Assembly (NCBI GenBank): GCA_963920705.1
Contig: OY987225.1
Location: 806,001 to 870,000 of the forward strand
Source of the DNA: Odiellus spinosus
Taxonomy: Eukaryota > Arthropoda > Arachnida > Opiliones > Phalangiidae
Length of the DNA: 64,000 bases
Direction of reading: 5' to 3'
This document shows positions 1 through 12,300 of this stretch, piece after piece (within the stretch, counting starts at the first letter, position 1; each line of letters starts with the position of its first letter). The notes below the pieces were generated by a model. That model did not search any database. It was given only the letters and a program-made list of their open reading frames with translations, and was not told the origin of the DNA. The translations under genes and the position numbers were made by a program.

Positions 1-1906
1 CGATCAATGGTTTCCAACTGCGGTACGAGTTCCGCGATCCGGATGGTCAAGTGGACGACCCCTTCTCCTACTTCCGACGATAACTCTCCCGCCAAATCCA
101 ATTGTTTCATGTTAAAAAACTGATAACCCGCTTTTTCCCCGTAGTTATAATTATTATTTTTGATGTTCGTGTTGCGATTGAATTCGTTTCGTACCAGTCG
201 CGGGGGAATTTCCTTAACTGATTCGGCCAATTGGTCTAATCTCGACCGGATGTCCTCTTCGACGCGTGTATCGGCGTCCTGTCTTCTGGCACGGAACAAT
301 TTTTCCTTTTCTTCTCGCAACTTTTCGATTTCGTCATCGTATCTTTTTCTGTTTATCTCGAGAAACTCCTCGAAACTCGAATAATTTTCGTATTTTTCCT
401 CAGCGGGCTCTTCGCCCGTCAACTGGTTTTCCGCTGCCTTTTCCTTCATGATGTCGGTAATTTCTTGTTCATCAGCCAAAAACAACGCGGTTCGGCCATC
501 TTTATCAGCCATAAACGGATCAGCTCCCTTTTTCAGAAGCGTGATTACCGCTTCTTTATTATTTTTTTGGGCCGCGTAGTGTAAAGCGGTGCGTCCCCGT
601 TCGTCTTTACCGTTAACGGTGGCGCCATTTTCAACTAGTACGTGAATGATATCTGAAGGTTTGCTTGCCGAGGCAACTAATAAAGGAGATAATCCGTTTT
701 CATTCGCCTTGTTGACATCGGCACCACACCTAATCAACTCAAAAACTATATCCGAATGGCCCTTGCCGCAAGATATTAGTAATGGTGTATCGCCATCATT
801 GTCAGGCTCGTCAATTTTGGCACTATATTTCAACAAGACCTTCAGCGCGGCGAGATGGCCATTCCCAGAAGCGACATGCAACGGGGTAACGTTAAAACCA
901 GTTTTGGTCTTGGCGTTGACATCGGCTCCTTTCTTCAGCAGAGTCTCTATGATATCCGAATGGTTCCTTGCTGTGGCGATCAATAACGGAGATAATCCCT
1001 CTTCATTCGCCTTGTTGACATCGGCGCCACACCTAATCAATTCAACAACTATATCCGAATGACCCTTGCTGCAAGATAGCGATAATGGTGTATCGCCATC
1101 TTTATCAGGCTCGTCAATTTTGGCATTATATTTTAACATGACCTTGACCGCGGCGAGATGGCCACCATCAGAAACGACATGCAAAGGGGTCAAACCATTT
1201 TCGGTCTTGCAGTTGACATCGGCTCCTTTCTTCAGCAGAGTCTCTATGATATCTGAATGGTTCCTTGCCGAGGCAACTAATAAAGGAGATAATCCGTTTT
1301 CATTCGCCTTGTTGATATCGGCGCCACACCTAATCAATTCAACAACTATATCCGAATAGCCCTTGCCGCAAGATATGAATAATGGTGTTACGCCATCATT
1401 GTCAGGCTCGTCAATTTTGGCTCTATATTTCAACAAGACCTTCAGCGCGGCGAGATGGCCACCATCAGAAGCGACATGCAAAGGGGTCAAACCCTTTTCG
1501 GTCTTGCAGTTGACATCGGCTCCTTTCTTCAGCAGAGTCTCTATGATATCTGAATGGTTCCCTGCTGTGGCGATCCATAACGGAGATAATCCCTCTTCAT
1601 TCGCCTTGTTGACATCGGCGCCTCTTCTAATCAATTCAACAACTATATCCGAATGACCCTTGACGCAAGATAAAAATAATGGTGTATCGCCATCTTTGTC
1701 AGCCTCGTCAATTTTGGCATCATATTTTAACATGACCTTGACCGCGGCGAGATGGCCACCATCAGAAGCGACATGCAAAGGGGTACAACCCTTATCGGTC
1801 TTCCAGTTGACATCGACTCCTTCCTTCAGCAGAGTCTCTATAGTTTCCGTGTCTCCACTCCACGAACCTTGGAACAATTCCAATTCTGTTTTTCCAACCA
1901 CCCCTC
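1..1906 (-). CDS. Ankyrin-repeat protein, partial (3' end beyond the window)
   Basis: An open frame reads leftward from about 1906 to the window edge with no stop, giving roughly 635 residues. About 15 ankyrin repeats come first, with clear repeat hallmarks such as GLTPLHVASDGGHLAALKVL and ADVNKANEEGLSPL. They follow a higher-order pattern of three alternating repeat types (starting TEKG, DNDG, NEEG), 99 residues per triplet, repeated four times. After the last repeat (about 430-520) comes a charged, probably coiled-coil stretch rich in Glu, Lys and Arg (about 250-430), then an Asn/Tyr-rich linker. Ankyrin repeats are protein-binding scaffolds; no enzymatic domain is visible. No ATG precedes the first repeat: an in-frame TAA lies near 1973, so the first visible exon probably begins at a splice acceptor near 1906 (acgag before GAGGGG) and the start codon sits in an unseen upstream exon. 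The family is confident, the specific role unknown. Confidence 0.85.
312..1870 (-). repeat. 297-bp coding tandem repeat (triple-ankyrin unit)
   Basis: Within the ankyrin gene the DNA repeats with a 297-bp period, equal to three 33-residue ankyrin repeats. Four units are recognisable between about 640 and 1830, with high base identity between neighbours, and more diverged repeats flank them. This looks like recent expansion by unequal exchange that kept the reading frame. One unit near 890-900 carries a six-base insertion that adds two residues (GFNVTPLH in place of GLTPLH). Confidence 0.8.
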
Positions 1907-1974
1907 CTCGTATTTTAGTAATTGAATTATTAATGCAAAGAATAGTGTTCGGAATCGGATAGAACAATTATAAT

Positions 1975-4900
1975 CTTTATTCGTATTTTTTCACTAATTT
2001 TGCTTTCGAAAAGAATAGTTGTAACCAAAAAACAAAGGCATTATAATATAGTGTGATAATTAAACGGATGTTGGGTTTATCCGAAAACTGACTTAATAAT
2101 TATAATTTGCCAGTTAACAAGCTAGGCATAGTAGAAGAACCCAGTGAATGGAATTTTCAGATACCGATAAAAGATACAATGAAATAATATAGCTTGTCTA
2201 TTGTTTAATAAATTAAAAGTTTATCATATAGAAGCAATTTATAAAGCTAGGTTAAGCTTCCGTAACACATTTCTCTCTATTGCTTCAAATACCTTTCACT
2301 CTGCAAATTATTAATTCAGATAGAACGGATACGAATATTCTTGTCTAACAATTTTTAAACAATTCGTTAGATGTAATCCAATCTATGATTCCGAACACTA
2401 TAGGATAATGTCGCTTGATGCTATTACCTTTCAGTGTCGTCATAGTAGTTGCTTCTTCAGCGGACCTTCAATTACCAAATGTCTTCTTTGCCGAGAAGCG
2501 ACTGTCACTCGATTTAAAAAGGAAAAGCGTTATTATGACTTAGCCCATCCGAAACAAAGTTAGGGGTTGACCCGGGATGGTCGTAAAAAATATATACGCG
2601 TACCTCTATAGGTCGCGATGAGATGGTATCTCTTCGCCCAGCATGGCCAATTCAAAAGCGAACTTTACCGTCGATTGTCCAGCTCTCAAAACGATCTTGA
2701 TTTCTCGAGTCGTCGCCTTCCTGTTAAGAAAATTAACGTCGACAGTAAAATTTGGCCAGAGTTTTCATCGCGTTCCAAGCCAGCCTTTTCTTTTAACCTT
2801 TAGAAAGCAAAATATGGCTAGGAAACCTACATTGTCGCCCTCACCCAAAACTAGTCCCTAGTCTCAATATTATTTGTGGAAAGTCCGTGGAATGTCGAAA
2901 ACGTTCGGAACGTAATTAACGCGACAGCCAAAATGGAAAGCGCGTCTTCGGCAACGAAGTCTATCCGAGTACTACGCGCTTACAGATCGATTGATCAAAT
3001 GGTATTCGTTTCCAACTTAAAGTGACTTTGACTTTGATCTACGCCATCGTCGTGGCTTGGAATGTGCTTTATCAAAAGCGCACCGTAGCTTAACTCTATT
3101 AGCAAACGTCATAAAATCGCCAAAAAATTCACCATCTCTGTCTGGCTCGAGTGATTTGTACTCTTCAGCTCGATGTTTTGAGTCAGGAGGGAGGGACGGA
3201 ATTTAGACGGCCGCGCTTGGCTGTATTTTCTCTCCCCCCCCCCCCCGATTTATTCAAAGAGTGGCACTTTCTACGTGAATTATTTATACGACGACTGCGA
3301 CCACTAGAGTGTCTCGAACCAGAATCTGCCAACACGTTTGGCTCTTGGTTTGCGTTTAGTATTAAGCTACAAGGCATTTGGGTTTATTTATCCTTAAAAC
3401 CGATGTCTCTGGCTTATTATTATTTTTTATTTACGATAAAAGCGTTCCCTCATTTTTACCCAAGACCGCCCAAGGCCCCGAGAAACTTTGGTAGCCCTGA
3501 GAGGTGAAAAGACCTCTATTGTTCGGACCCCGCGTTTTCGGACCGAACCAAACTTGGGGAAACCGGTAGAGCGCCTCTTTCCGCGTTAATACCTACCTCT
3601 CTTCAAACTTTGATTAAATATTTATCCATTCCTATTAAATCTAAAGAGTGCATCTTTCTTTAGTTTATTTACGAACCTTTCGATTATTCGGTTTATAAGC
3701 CCGTCCACGGGTTTACTTCGGCAGCTCTCGAGAGTTTTCCCGGAAGTCAAGCGCGCGAAAAAAGACGTTCTTGTATCGATCAGTTTGGTTAACTACTCTT
3801 TCGAAGACACGCATTTGGACGACCGAGAACCTCTACCTAGTTGATCAGCGTTCATTTTTTGATCATTTCGTCCGATCGCTCGATCCTTCGAATCCAGACT
3901 TTTTCCGAAGTTCATTCGAATATATCGACTGTTCTTCCGTCGCCATCGTGATAATTCTCTCCCTGATTGGCCATTCCAGCACCGTAAGATTCATTTTCGT
4001 TTTGATTTATCTATCTACCTATTTTTAATTACGAGGAAAATAATTTCGCAAAGAGATATCTCGAAAATGATTGAAATCGGTTATCGCGTGTTCGCGACAC
4101 CCGGGCACGATACAGAGGCACGCTAAAATCAGAAAACAATTGATTTTTCAATCCACCCCCTTTCGTATTTTAATCTGGCAATAACGTAACAAACGGATTA
4201 ATCTGAAATTTCAAATAAATTGAATTACCCCGTAAATGTCACCGAAAATGACGATATTTTGACGAGTCATTTAAAACCTAGTTTTGACGAGTCATTTAAA
4301 ACCTAGTTACGTATACGGCTTAATTATTTGCCACAAAATTTATATCCATATTTATTTAAGCTTTGGCCCATTTATAGGTTTTATCTCCTTTCAGGTATCG
4401 CGAATCTCCGTTTCACTATTTTGAAAGATAACCCTGTAATGTTATCCTATTGCACTAATTCTAACTCAGCTGCTAAATAAAGATACATCTGTTAAAATAC
4501 TAAAACAACTTTATTCGTTCGCGTCACGAACAACTCTGACAACATAAGAAACCTCGTATACAGTAGAGCAGTTTGTTTTTTATCTTATCTAATATCGGTA
4601 AACATCTACAGTTATATGGGTTTTTTTTAAAGATGCTTTTTTAGCTATCGTTACAAACCCCACTTCACCCAAAATTCCCATTTGCCCCAGTCCCTTTTTA
4701 CCCAATTCCCATTTCCCCATAATATGTTTCGCCCATCCCATTTTATCCAACTCCCCATTTCCATTTCACAATTACATTTTATATTACATTTTATATATTT
4801 AGGCTTAAATAGACTTCATTTTTATTAATATATAAACTATATAATATATAAATAATATATCATATGTATATATTCGGTCGTATGGGTGACACGCCTAAAA

Positions 4901-5176
4901 AAAGCATTAATAGTACCAATTTACAAAAAATAGATCAAGATCAGTTCTTTCGATATTTGCCAAAATATTTGATAAGTCTATACTTGATCAGTCAATTAAT
5001 AAGCTTTGTGCACAAATTTGGCCGAAATGATTTATTACGTATAGGGTATGCCTTTTGATAGATGACGCAACGACTTAAATTTCAGTGGCGTAAATCTCCA
5101 AAAGCGTACTTGCGTGAGCAGTGAGCTTGAAATATATATGGGGAAAATACTAACGCGGCAATAATTTGAGCGAATA
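1975..5176. other. Intergenic stretch without a recognised gene
   Basis: No convincing coding frame on either strand; the open frames at 2618-2861 and 3151-3507 lack family features and splice context. It holds a C homopolymer of about 13 at 3234-3246, a directly repeated 23-bp segment at about 4261-4307 (GACGAGTCATTTAAAACCTA twice), and a pyrimidine-rich stretch at 4660-4770 built from variants of CCCATTTCCCC. The upstream exon or promoter of the ankyrin gene should lie here but was not identified. Confidence 0.5.
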
Positions 5177-5507
5177 GACGAATTCGGAATTGAAGAGGAA
5201 CTTACAGGGGCAGCCTCCATTTTTGGTACACTCTTTACGCGCCGATCTCTTAAGAGATGTCAGTATTGTAGTTCCCATTCTGATCCTATTCCTGATCAGA
5301 ATACGCTATGACGAGAGAGACAAACTAGGCGATCGATAATTCTTCCCCTTTACGCGTTTCCCATAGCAACGTCCGTGTAATGCGTGGATAGGTACGAGAG
5401 CGAGAGATAGTGAGGGGCAGGCGCGCCATCTATCGCGACAATTCATCTTTACATTTGTACTTAGCCCCTAGAAGTTGGTTTATGAGTATTGACATTCCGA
5501 ATTCGTC
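5177..5507 (+). mobile_element. MITE-like TIR element, copy 1
   Basis: About 331 bp with terminal inverted repeats of 13 bp (GACGAATTCGGAA at the left, its complement at the right). A second copy lies in opposite orientation at 42024-42357, so it is a dispersed, non-autonomous DNA element. It has no transposase frame. Confidence 0.8.
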
Positions 5508-6322
5508 AATACCGACGATTTTTTTGCAACTGTTAAGTTCCTCTCTTCGTCATGTACGGAAGCTTGATATTATAATGAATCTTGAACATTTTAGCGGCTG
5601 CAATATATATTACTATTTCTCAATATGTTCACTGACCAATTTTGAAATTTCATGATATTTGCCAACTCTGTTGCGAAATAATTTGTGGTATTCAATTGTG
5701 ATATAAGACTGGCACACGAACATTACCCGTTAATCTAAATAAACCGATCCTAGTTGATGTTTCCAATTTGAGATAGAATAGACTATAATCTTTCTCCTTT
5801 GCAAGTCAGCTGAGCACACTACCAGAGAGTAAAAGTTATTTTTCCGAATGATTGTTACAATATTTTACTTAGTGTCTACCACGTATTGATCATATATTGA
5901 TTAATACTCGGAACTCTACATGACGTGCATTTATTTTTTGGTTTCTAAGAATTTCGTTTGTGTTTTTCACGCTCTAATTAGTAACTCGAAGTATTCTGCT
6001 CTAAGCTGAAAAATATAAATGTAATTTGACGTTTATCGAGCCAATAAATTACGAAGGTTTTAGTCGGTTTTAGTCAACATAAAAAAAATATTAAGTTACT
6101 TAAATTTGTTACAGATTGCGAATAAATACTATTTCTAGCGAAGCACTCGCACTACCTCTCGGACGTAAATTTGAAATTTTCTTTATTAAGAATAAAACGT
6201 ACAAAAGTTCAAAAAGAGGTAAAACGTTCTTAAAATGCGCTAAGAGAAATAGTATTTAAAACGAATTTTATTAAATAAAACTAAAACGAAAACATAATTA
6301 ATTTGATTAAAACAGAAGTGAT
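5508..6322. other. Intergenic stretch downstream of the RdRP gene
   Basis: AT-rich, no gene seen. The polyadenylation region of the RdRP gene (minus strand) should fall here; several AT-rich hexamers exist but none can be singled out. Confidence 0.4.
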
Positions 6323-9300
6323 TTAAACGAGCAGTTTAAGTATATATTTTTCGATTAAACTTAAAGATCGTTTGGATCCGGAAGCGCTGATCAAGTAGTA
6401 TCTTCCCATCTCGCGAACGTGAACGTCGGTCGCCTTCGAAATACGCAAGAGCAGCGAACGCCATTGATCGACGCTCATCTTGACGTATCCTTTCTCTATT
6501 TTCATTGGCTCCATTTCAGACTCGTTCACGCCGTTGTATTCGAAGCCCGGTTCTATTAGACCGACGGAAAACAGATTTCCGCTAACGGCCAATCCGTGAT
6601 ACGCGGCCATGGCTTTTTTGCCCAGAAACTTTTGCTTTCTTACGGAATACGAGGGGAAGAGGTTGTTAGTCTTGGTCAAAAATCGGAGCGAAGTGCATCT
6701 TTGTAAGAAGGCGATAATTAGCTCGATACACAACGGTGGTCTTTGAGTTTGAATGGTTTTTACGCTTTCGAAGAAAACGTCAATAAAGAACTTCATCGAC
6801 GTTTTGTGGCCTTTATCGCTCTTGTTTTCCAGAACGCTCGAAACGTCCACAATGTCCATCAAGACGGCCCACTTGAGTAATACGCGCAAGGTTAATTCAA
6901 CGTCATTAAGGCGCGTTGTATTCTTCAATCCTGATTCAACAACGGATTTGTTGTGATCTTCAACGAAATCGATGCACCTATAGATGAAAGATAGCTTAAA
7001 ATATTATAGGCTGACTAGTATCCGATGGATGTTACAATTATCACCGCAAGATTGGAGGCAATATAACCCCAACTGATCTTTTCCAAGGGTTGTCTATTGA
7101 CACCAACTATTTGTGGCCATCGAATATCGTTGGTAGAGTGACCGCCCTGTGAGCTTAAGCTTGTGGGTTCAAGTCCCACTCGCGACCCAACTTTCACGGG
7201 CTGTTGATAATCGTAACATCCTAAGTGTGATTGTAAAGCGAGCGCGACAAATACCGCATCTGTAAAACCTAACCCAACCAAAATGTCAGCGCCACTTCTA
7301 GACACATCTCATGACCACTCATCATCTAAGTCGAGCCCAAAAACTAAGCCATTCTAATTTTAGCCATTTGGAATTGCCGCGCTCATAGATCAGCCATCGT
7401 GGGGTAAAAGTGAAATCTAACACACCTTTCAAGTTGGGCTCTGGGTAAGGGTTGCAAGTAGTTGAACTTGACGACTGATTGCAGCTTTTCTTGAATTATT
7501 TCCAAGAAGGGATTCAAAGAAGGCGTGGCCTTAAAGATAGAATGACGTCTGCGAATATTCACGAGATATTTCCAGCAAATCCACGGGAAACTTAAGAAGG
7601 TAGTGTCGGGGTTACTGTAAGTGACGAAGTACCACGCTGATGCCTTCATCAACATTTCTTCGGACAAGGTGTCTAAGCTCCTATCTTGGCTATAAAATTC
7701 TTCGAGGAACTCCTCCTCGAATGCCTTCCAAAGTTGTCCGAGTGACTTGGAAACTATTTCTTCGATATCCATGAGTTCTTTGCGTTCGGCTCTCGAACGT
7801 ACGGAGACGTAAGCCTTGCTGCACGCTTGGAATTCGTCTTCGATGCCGTAAGTGTTAAGCAGAAGAGAGAGGAGTTTTTTGTACTTCACGCTTGATTTAA
7901 CAGCCGATTCCTTGTACTTCTCCCAACGTGGATGAACCAGGCACGGATCGATCTGAAATTTAATTGAGAGTTTGTAATAGTATTTGTATTAAAAAATTTC
8001 GGAATTTAGGGTCAGACAAGTTGCCTGACGAAAAACAGTTAAAAAGCGCTTCTTATTTTCCTCAGGATGGGACCAAGAGAAGTTTCACAATACCAACTAT
8101 TCCTTCAGCCAGGGCTTATGAATTTACGCAAATAGGTTCGGATTATTGAGTCATCGTCTGCACACCCATAGAAATGCTATTTTATGTCAGTGTTTTGCAC
8201 GGTTATTTAAAATTGCTCTTTAAGAAACAATGTTCTGGGCCGTGAAAATTTTACATCAAAACCAAGCGAAACATTGTATTCAATGGGATTTCAAAAATTA
8301 ATATGCAGGGTGAAAAGCGAAATTTGAGTTGGAAGTGCGAATAATATTAATGAAATTATGTCTTTAATTATTTTTTAGAAAATAAAGTAGGTTAATGGGG
8401 CTTTTAGCTAACAGTAGACGTTACGAAAGAAATGTAACCCCGCATCTCACTTTGAAAGACCCAAATGTATTCTCACCTTCGTGTACTTCTTCGTAGATAA
8501 GGACACCACGTTTTCCTCCTCGTAGTCCTTACACACTCTGTACAACTTTCCCAAAACCCTTTTGGACGAATAGCTATTAGCCAAACTGCCTTTTTCCATA
8601 AAATCAGGGTATATTTTTGGCTTTTCAGACTGTTCTAGTTGGACTTTCTGACCATTCTTCGCGAAGTCAACGGCCATACAGAACTTTTGGGCTAACATCT
8701 CGCATAACGGGTGGGTTAACCCGAAGTTCAAGTCATCCGCTCTAGCGAGATGGGCGTTGCCGATGACCCCTACTTGGTCGTTGATGATGTAATGGGATAA
8801 AAACTCTAACATGTCCGAAACCTAGATTTAAAAATATACAGATTTTTCTTTAAAATTGAAATAGACGATGTAAAGAGACAAAAAAATTATTATATTGGGA
8901 ATCCTGAAAAGGCACCACACGTGATATCTCGATCAATATTGAGAAGACCGTTATGGCTATTTTAGAAAATGCCGCGATGTGCCAATAGGTATATGACAAG
9001 TTTATTTCGAATCGGATTTTTGTGGTACCCAATATTGTATTTCTTAGTAACACCTACAGTCACATTTTCTACTCGCGCTCTCTCAATTGGTATTGGAAAA
9101 TCTGAAGCTGGACTGTTTCCTGATTGAAAAAATAATTCTTTTTTCCACAAAACTGTGTATTCATCCCCGTCCAGATCAGACCCTGTAGTTTAATAAAAAA
9201 AAGTTGAAACATTGGACACGAGATGGAGTGGTTGCTTCTGGGAATGAACAAATTATCACCAAGTATACGAATTTAAACGCCTCCTATTTTATCAAAGCCA

Positions 9301-12300
9301 ATTCACGCGATAATTTATTTTTCCGAAATAGGAGAATTAGTTTGCCAGTTTTGCAGTATAGTAGGAGGGATCATTCAAAGATTTTGGCGAACGTTACCGT
9401 GGCAACCTGACGTAGTAGCAGCTACGTCGGGTTGTCACGGTAACGTGAGAAACTCCTGCAAATTCTTTGGATGATCACGCCATCTATTGAGAAAAAAAAT
9501 GACAATCGTATACAAGCTAAAGTTCCCTCCTGCTCCAGTAGCGTACACTGGCTTTGGTTGATTTTACCACCAGGTAAGCTACCTTCGTAGTAAACTTACC
9601 AGCCATTTCATTGGGATGTGGCCTCGGTCCGAGTTGCGGGAAAACAATGCAATCCACAATATGACGAAGTTCCTTAACGTCCACAGCTTTTAGCTTCCTG
9701 ACGTCACCGAGTTGAAGGCAGGGGTTTTTAGTCACTAACACGTCACCTTTAAATGTAACATTGTTAACTTATTCATAGCTTTTAATTTAAGCTGCTTTTA
9801 AACCAATGGCAAATATAATTAGATTCATTATGTGGATTGAGAAGATGACGTCAGCCCGCGGGCATTTTTAAAAACGTCACCGTATTCTACTCAATTTGAA
9901 AATTGTCCAATAAATATTAATATCTACATAATGAATAAGAACTTGAAATTTTGGGATTTTGCGTAAAATCGAAGATTCTAATAATAGCGCATTCTGACGT
10001 CATCTCGAGGGTTAGTGCCATTGGGTACAGGAAAAACTCAAAATTTCTAATTAACCTTTTAAAACGATAGCTGCGCGATTAAGTTCAAAACCCTCTATTT
10101 TAGCAGTGTATTGTACAAATACTTCTCCATAGTGTAGCTTGCCAGTTTCGTCCATCACTCCGAACATATTACGGCCGAAATTGGGATCTATCGCGAGTCG
10201 AGCCTTTTTCCTGATACCATCTGAAAAACAAAACACGCTAGTAAAGTTTCGAGATATATATTTAAGGCTATACTGAAGGCCATAGTGTGGTATAAACCGA
10301 GTGTGGAAGAGAAGTGGTGATATGACGTCACATGACCTAGATTGTTTCTTGAAATTGAAGAGATGGGGTTTAACGCTCTACGGAGCTCAACATAGGATAA
10401 GAGTTAAAATGAGTGGTGGGAAACTAAACAGTATGACCTCATCACGTTTTTCCCATTAGTTCTACACATTTTTAAAGAAAAATAATCAAGATACGCGCTA
10501 CACATACCAATGGCAACGCGATGTTGAGCCAAAAGCATATTCCTGAAAAAAGGCTCAGTGTTGAGGGAAATCCCAACACTTTTAATGTCAATATATTTGA
10601 TTTTGGGAAGAGCGCTATGGGCCGTTAAATATTCGGCTGATTTGTCGTCGTCTAGAAGCATTTCCGTTAAGTTTTTAAGCATGTCCTGTTGAATTTCCAA
10701 AAAAACGGCAGCCGAAATCCCTTTCTGGTCCAAAATGGTTATCAGTTGACGATTCAGCAACACAGGCACTGCAAAGACGTGTTTAAAGAAACTTTAAAAT
10801 ATACAAAACCGCTTCTCTATGGAAACCTTTACCCAAAGCTAGCTTAAAAACAATGTTTGTAAATTCTGAAGTGTTTCGCAGCGATGGAAACTATAGTATA
10901 TTATCTGGTGGTTAAAAAAGCGTACCTGGTGCGCTTTTGCTAACAACTTCCAAGCGCTGACTTTCTTTACAAGAGAATTTCATTTGGCTTTCGCGGAAAA
11001 CGATGTCTTTGTCGGTCAGTGTTGGGTCTAAGGTTAGCATTCCCTTGAAACCAGCGCAACGAAATTGAATCGCGCTCGGAACGTACTCGAACTGCAGGAC
11101 ACTCGCCACCTATAGGCGTTTATAAAAAATTATAAAGTTAAAACTTGCATTTGCTAAGAGACGGCGAGGCTTTCCTCCTTCATCAAACCGCGGGAAATTC
11201 TTCCTACTCCGTCAGAGAAGATGTAAGGTTTGCCATTGATAGGATTAATACCGCCTACAACATCCGGCTCGGTTTCTACTCTGGACGATTCTAAGGGGAC
11301 AGCTACGGCGTCTTCGCTGTGAGAGAAACATTGTCCCATCCGAGCCATAAACTTGGAAACGCTCTTAATCTCGGTAAAATTCCCCAACCAGGATCGGATT
11401 GAACTGGCAGTGTTTCCCGTTTCATCCCTGGCGTACATGTAAACTCCGTGCTCCCTCAGCTGCGAATTGGACCATCCTAGAAATTCGAATTTCCTATCTC
11501 CGACCACGATTCCTTCGATCATCGGTTTAACGACTATTTTTCTGATGAAGTCTTCGTCGCTACGCGACGCCACGTTGTTTAATTTTCCGTAGTCGTCGTC
11601 GCGGAAGGAAACCCTTAAGGCGTATTCCCCGCTGTATTTCCTGATGACGCGGTTTTCGAAACTGATTTCCGCCGGGAAAAATACGTAGCGAGTTGGAGTA
11701 ATGAATAATCGCCAGACCTAAAATGGTTTATCGTATTCATTTAGGCAATTGGAGTTTAAAATATTAATTAATCATGAAGATATTCCCCGTGTTTATCAGT
11801 ACACCTTATCTGAATTCGCGCCGAAAATACAAATTTATTGTAATTTAATACGATTTTTTGCTACCCTTTGAGCCTGTTTCTTCGAAGGTAGATTTCCATC
11901 ACCTTCGAACAAGCAACAAAAGCCACCTTATAAAACCTATGAGATAACCCTTCAAATGTTTCTTCTCTAGTAACTGGTTGATCAACATCGTCTGCTTGTA
12001 CGATTCCACTTACCATTGGTCTTTTACATATATATATATATATATATATATCAATTAAGCCGCCATCGTTGAGCAATCAGCGAGAAAGAAACTGCTGTTC
12101 CGTTGATTGTTCAACAACTTAGAGCGATCAAATGTAAAAACCGCCGAGTGTGTCACGGTAAGTAGCCTACACAAATTAGTCAAATTTACCTTTTTGCTTC
12201 GGGGTGGCATAAGAAAGCGTTCTTCATTATCTTTTTCTTTCTTCTGACTTCGATATAACTCGAACAGTTGCAAAATAGCCAATCGGTAATCGACGAGGAC

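Noticed and set aside
646-1962. Four plus-strand open frames of about 97-138 residues
   Set aside because: They are antisense shadows of the ankyrin-repeat gene; the 297-bp repeat makes the same shadow recur.
3151-3507. Plus-strand 118-residue frame
   Set aside because: Contains a poly-Pro tract from a C homopolymer and has no domain or splice evidence.
7115-7187. A functional tRNA gene
   Set aside because: The T arm and promoter boxes are good, but the acceptor stem does not pair and a repeat body follows; a SINE is the better call.
11861-12076. Minus-strand frame of 71 residues as an extra RdRP exon
   Set aside because: Exon 3 joins exon 4 in phase without it, its start is the TA microsatellite, and it has no RdRP motif.
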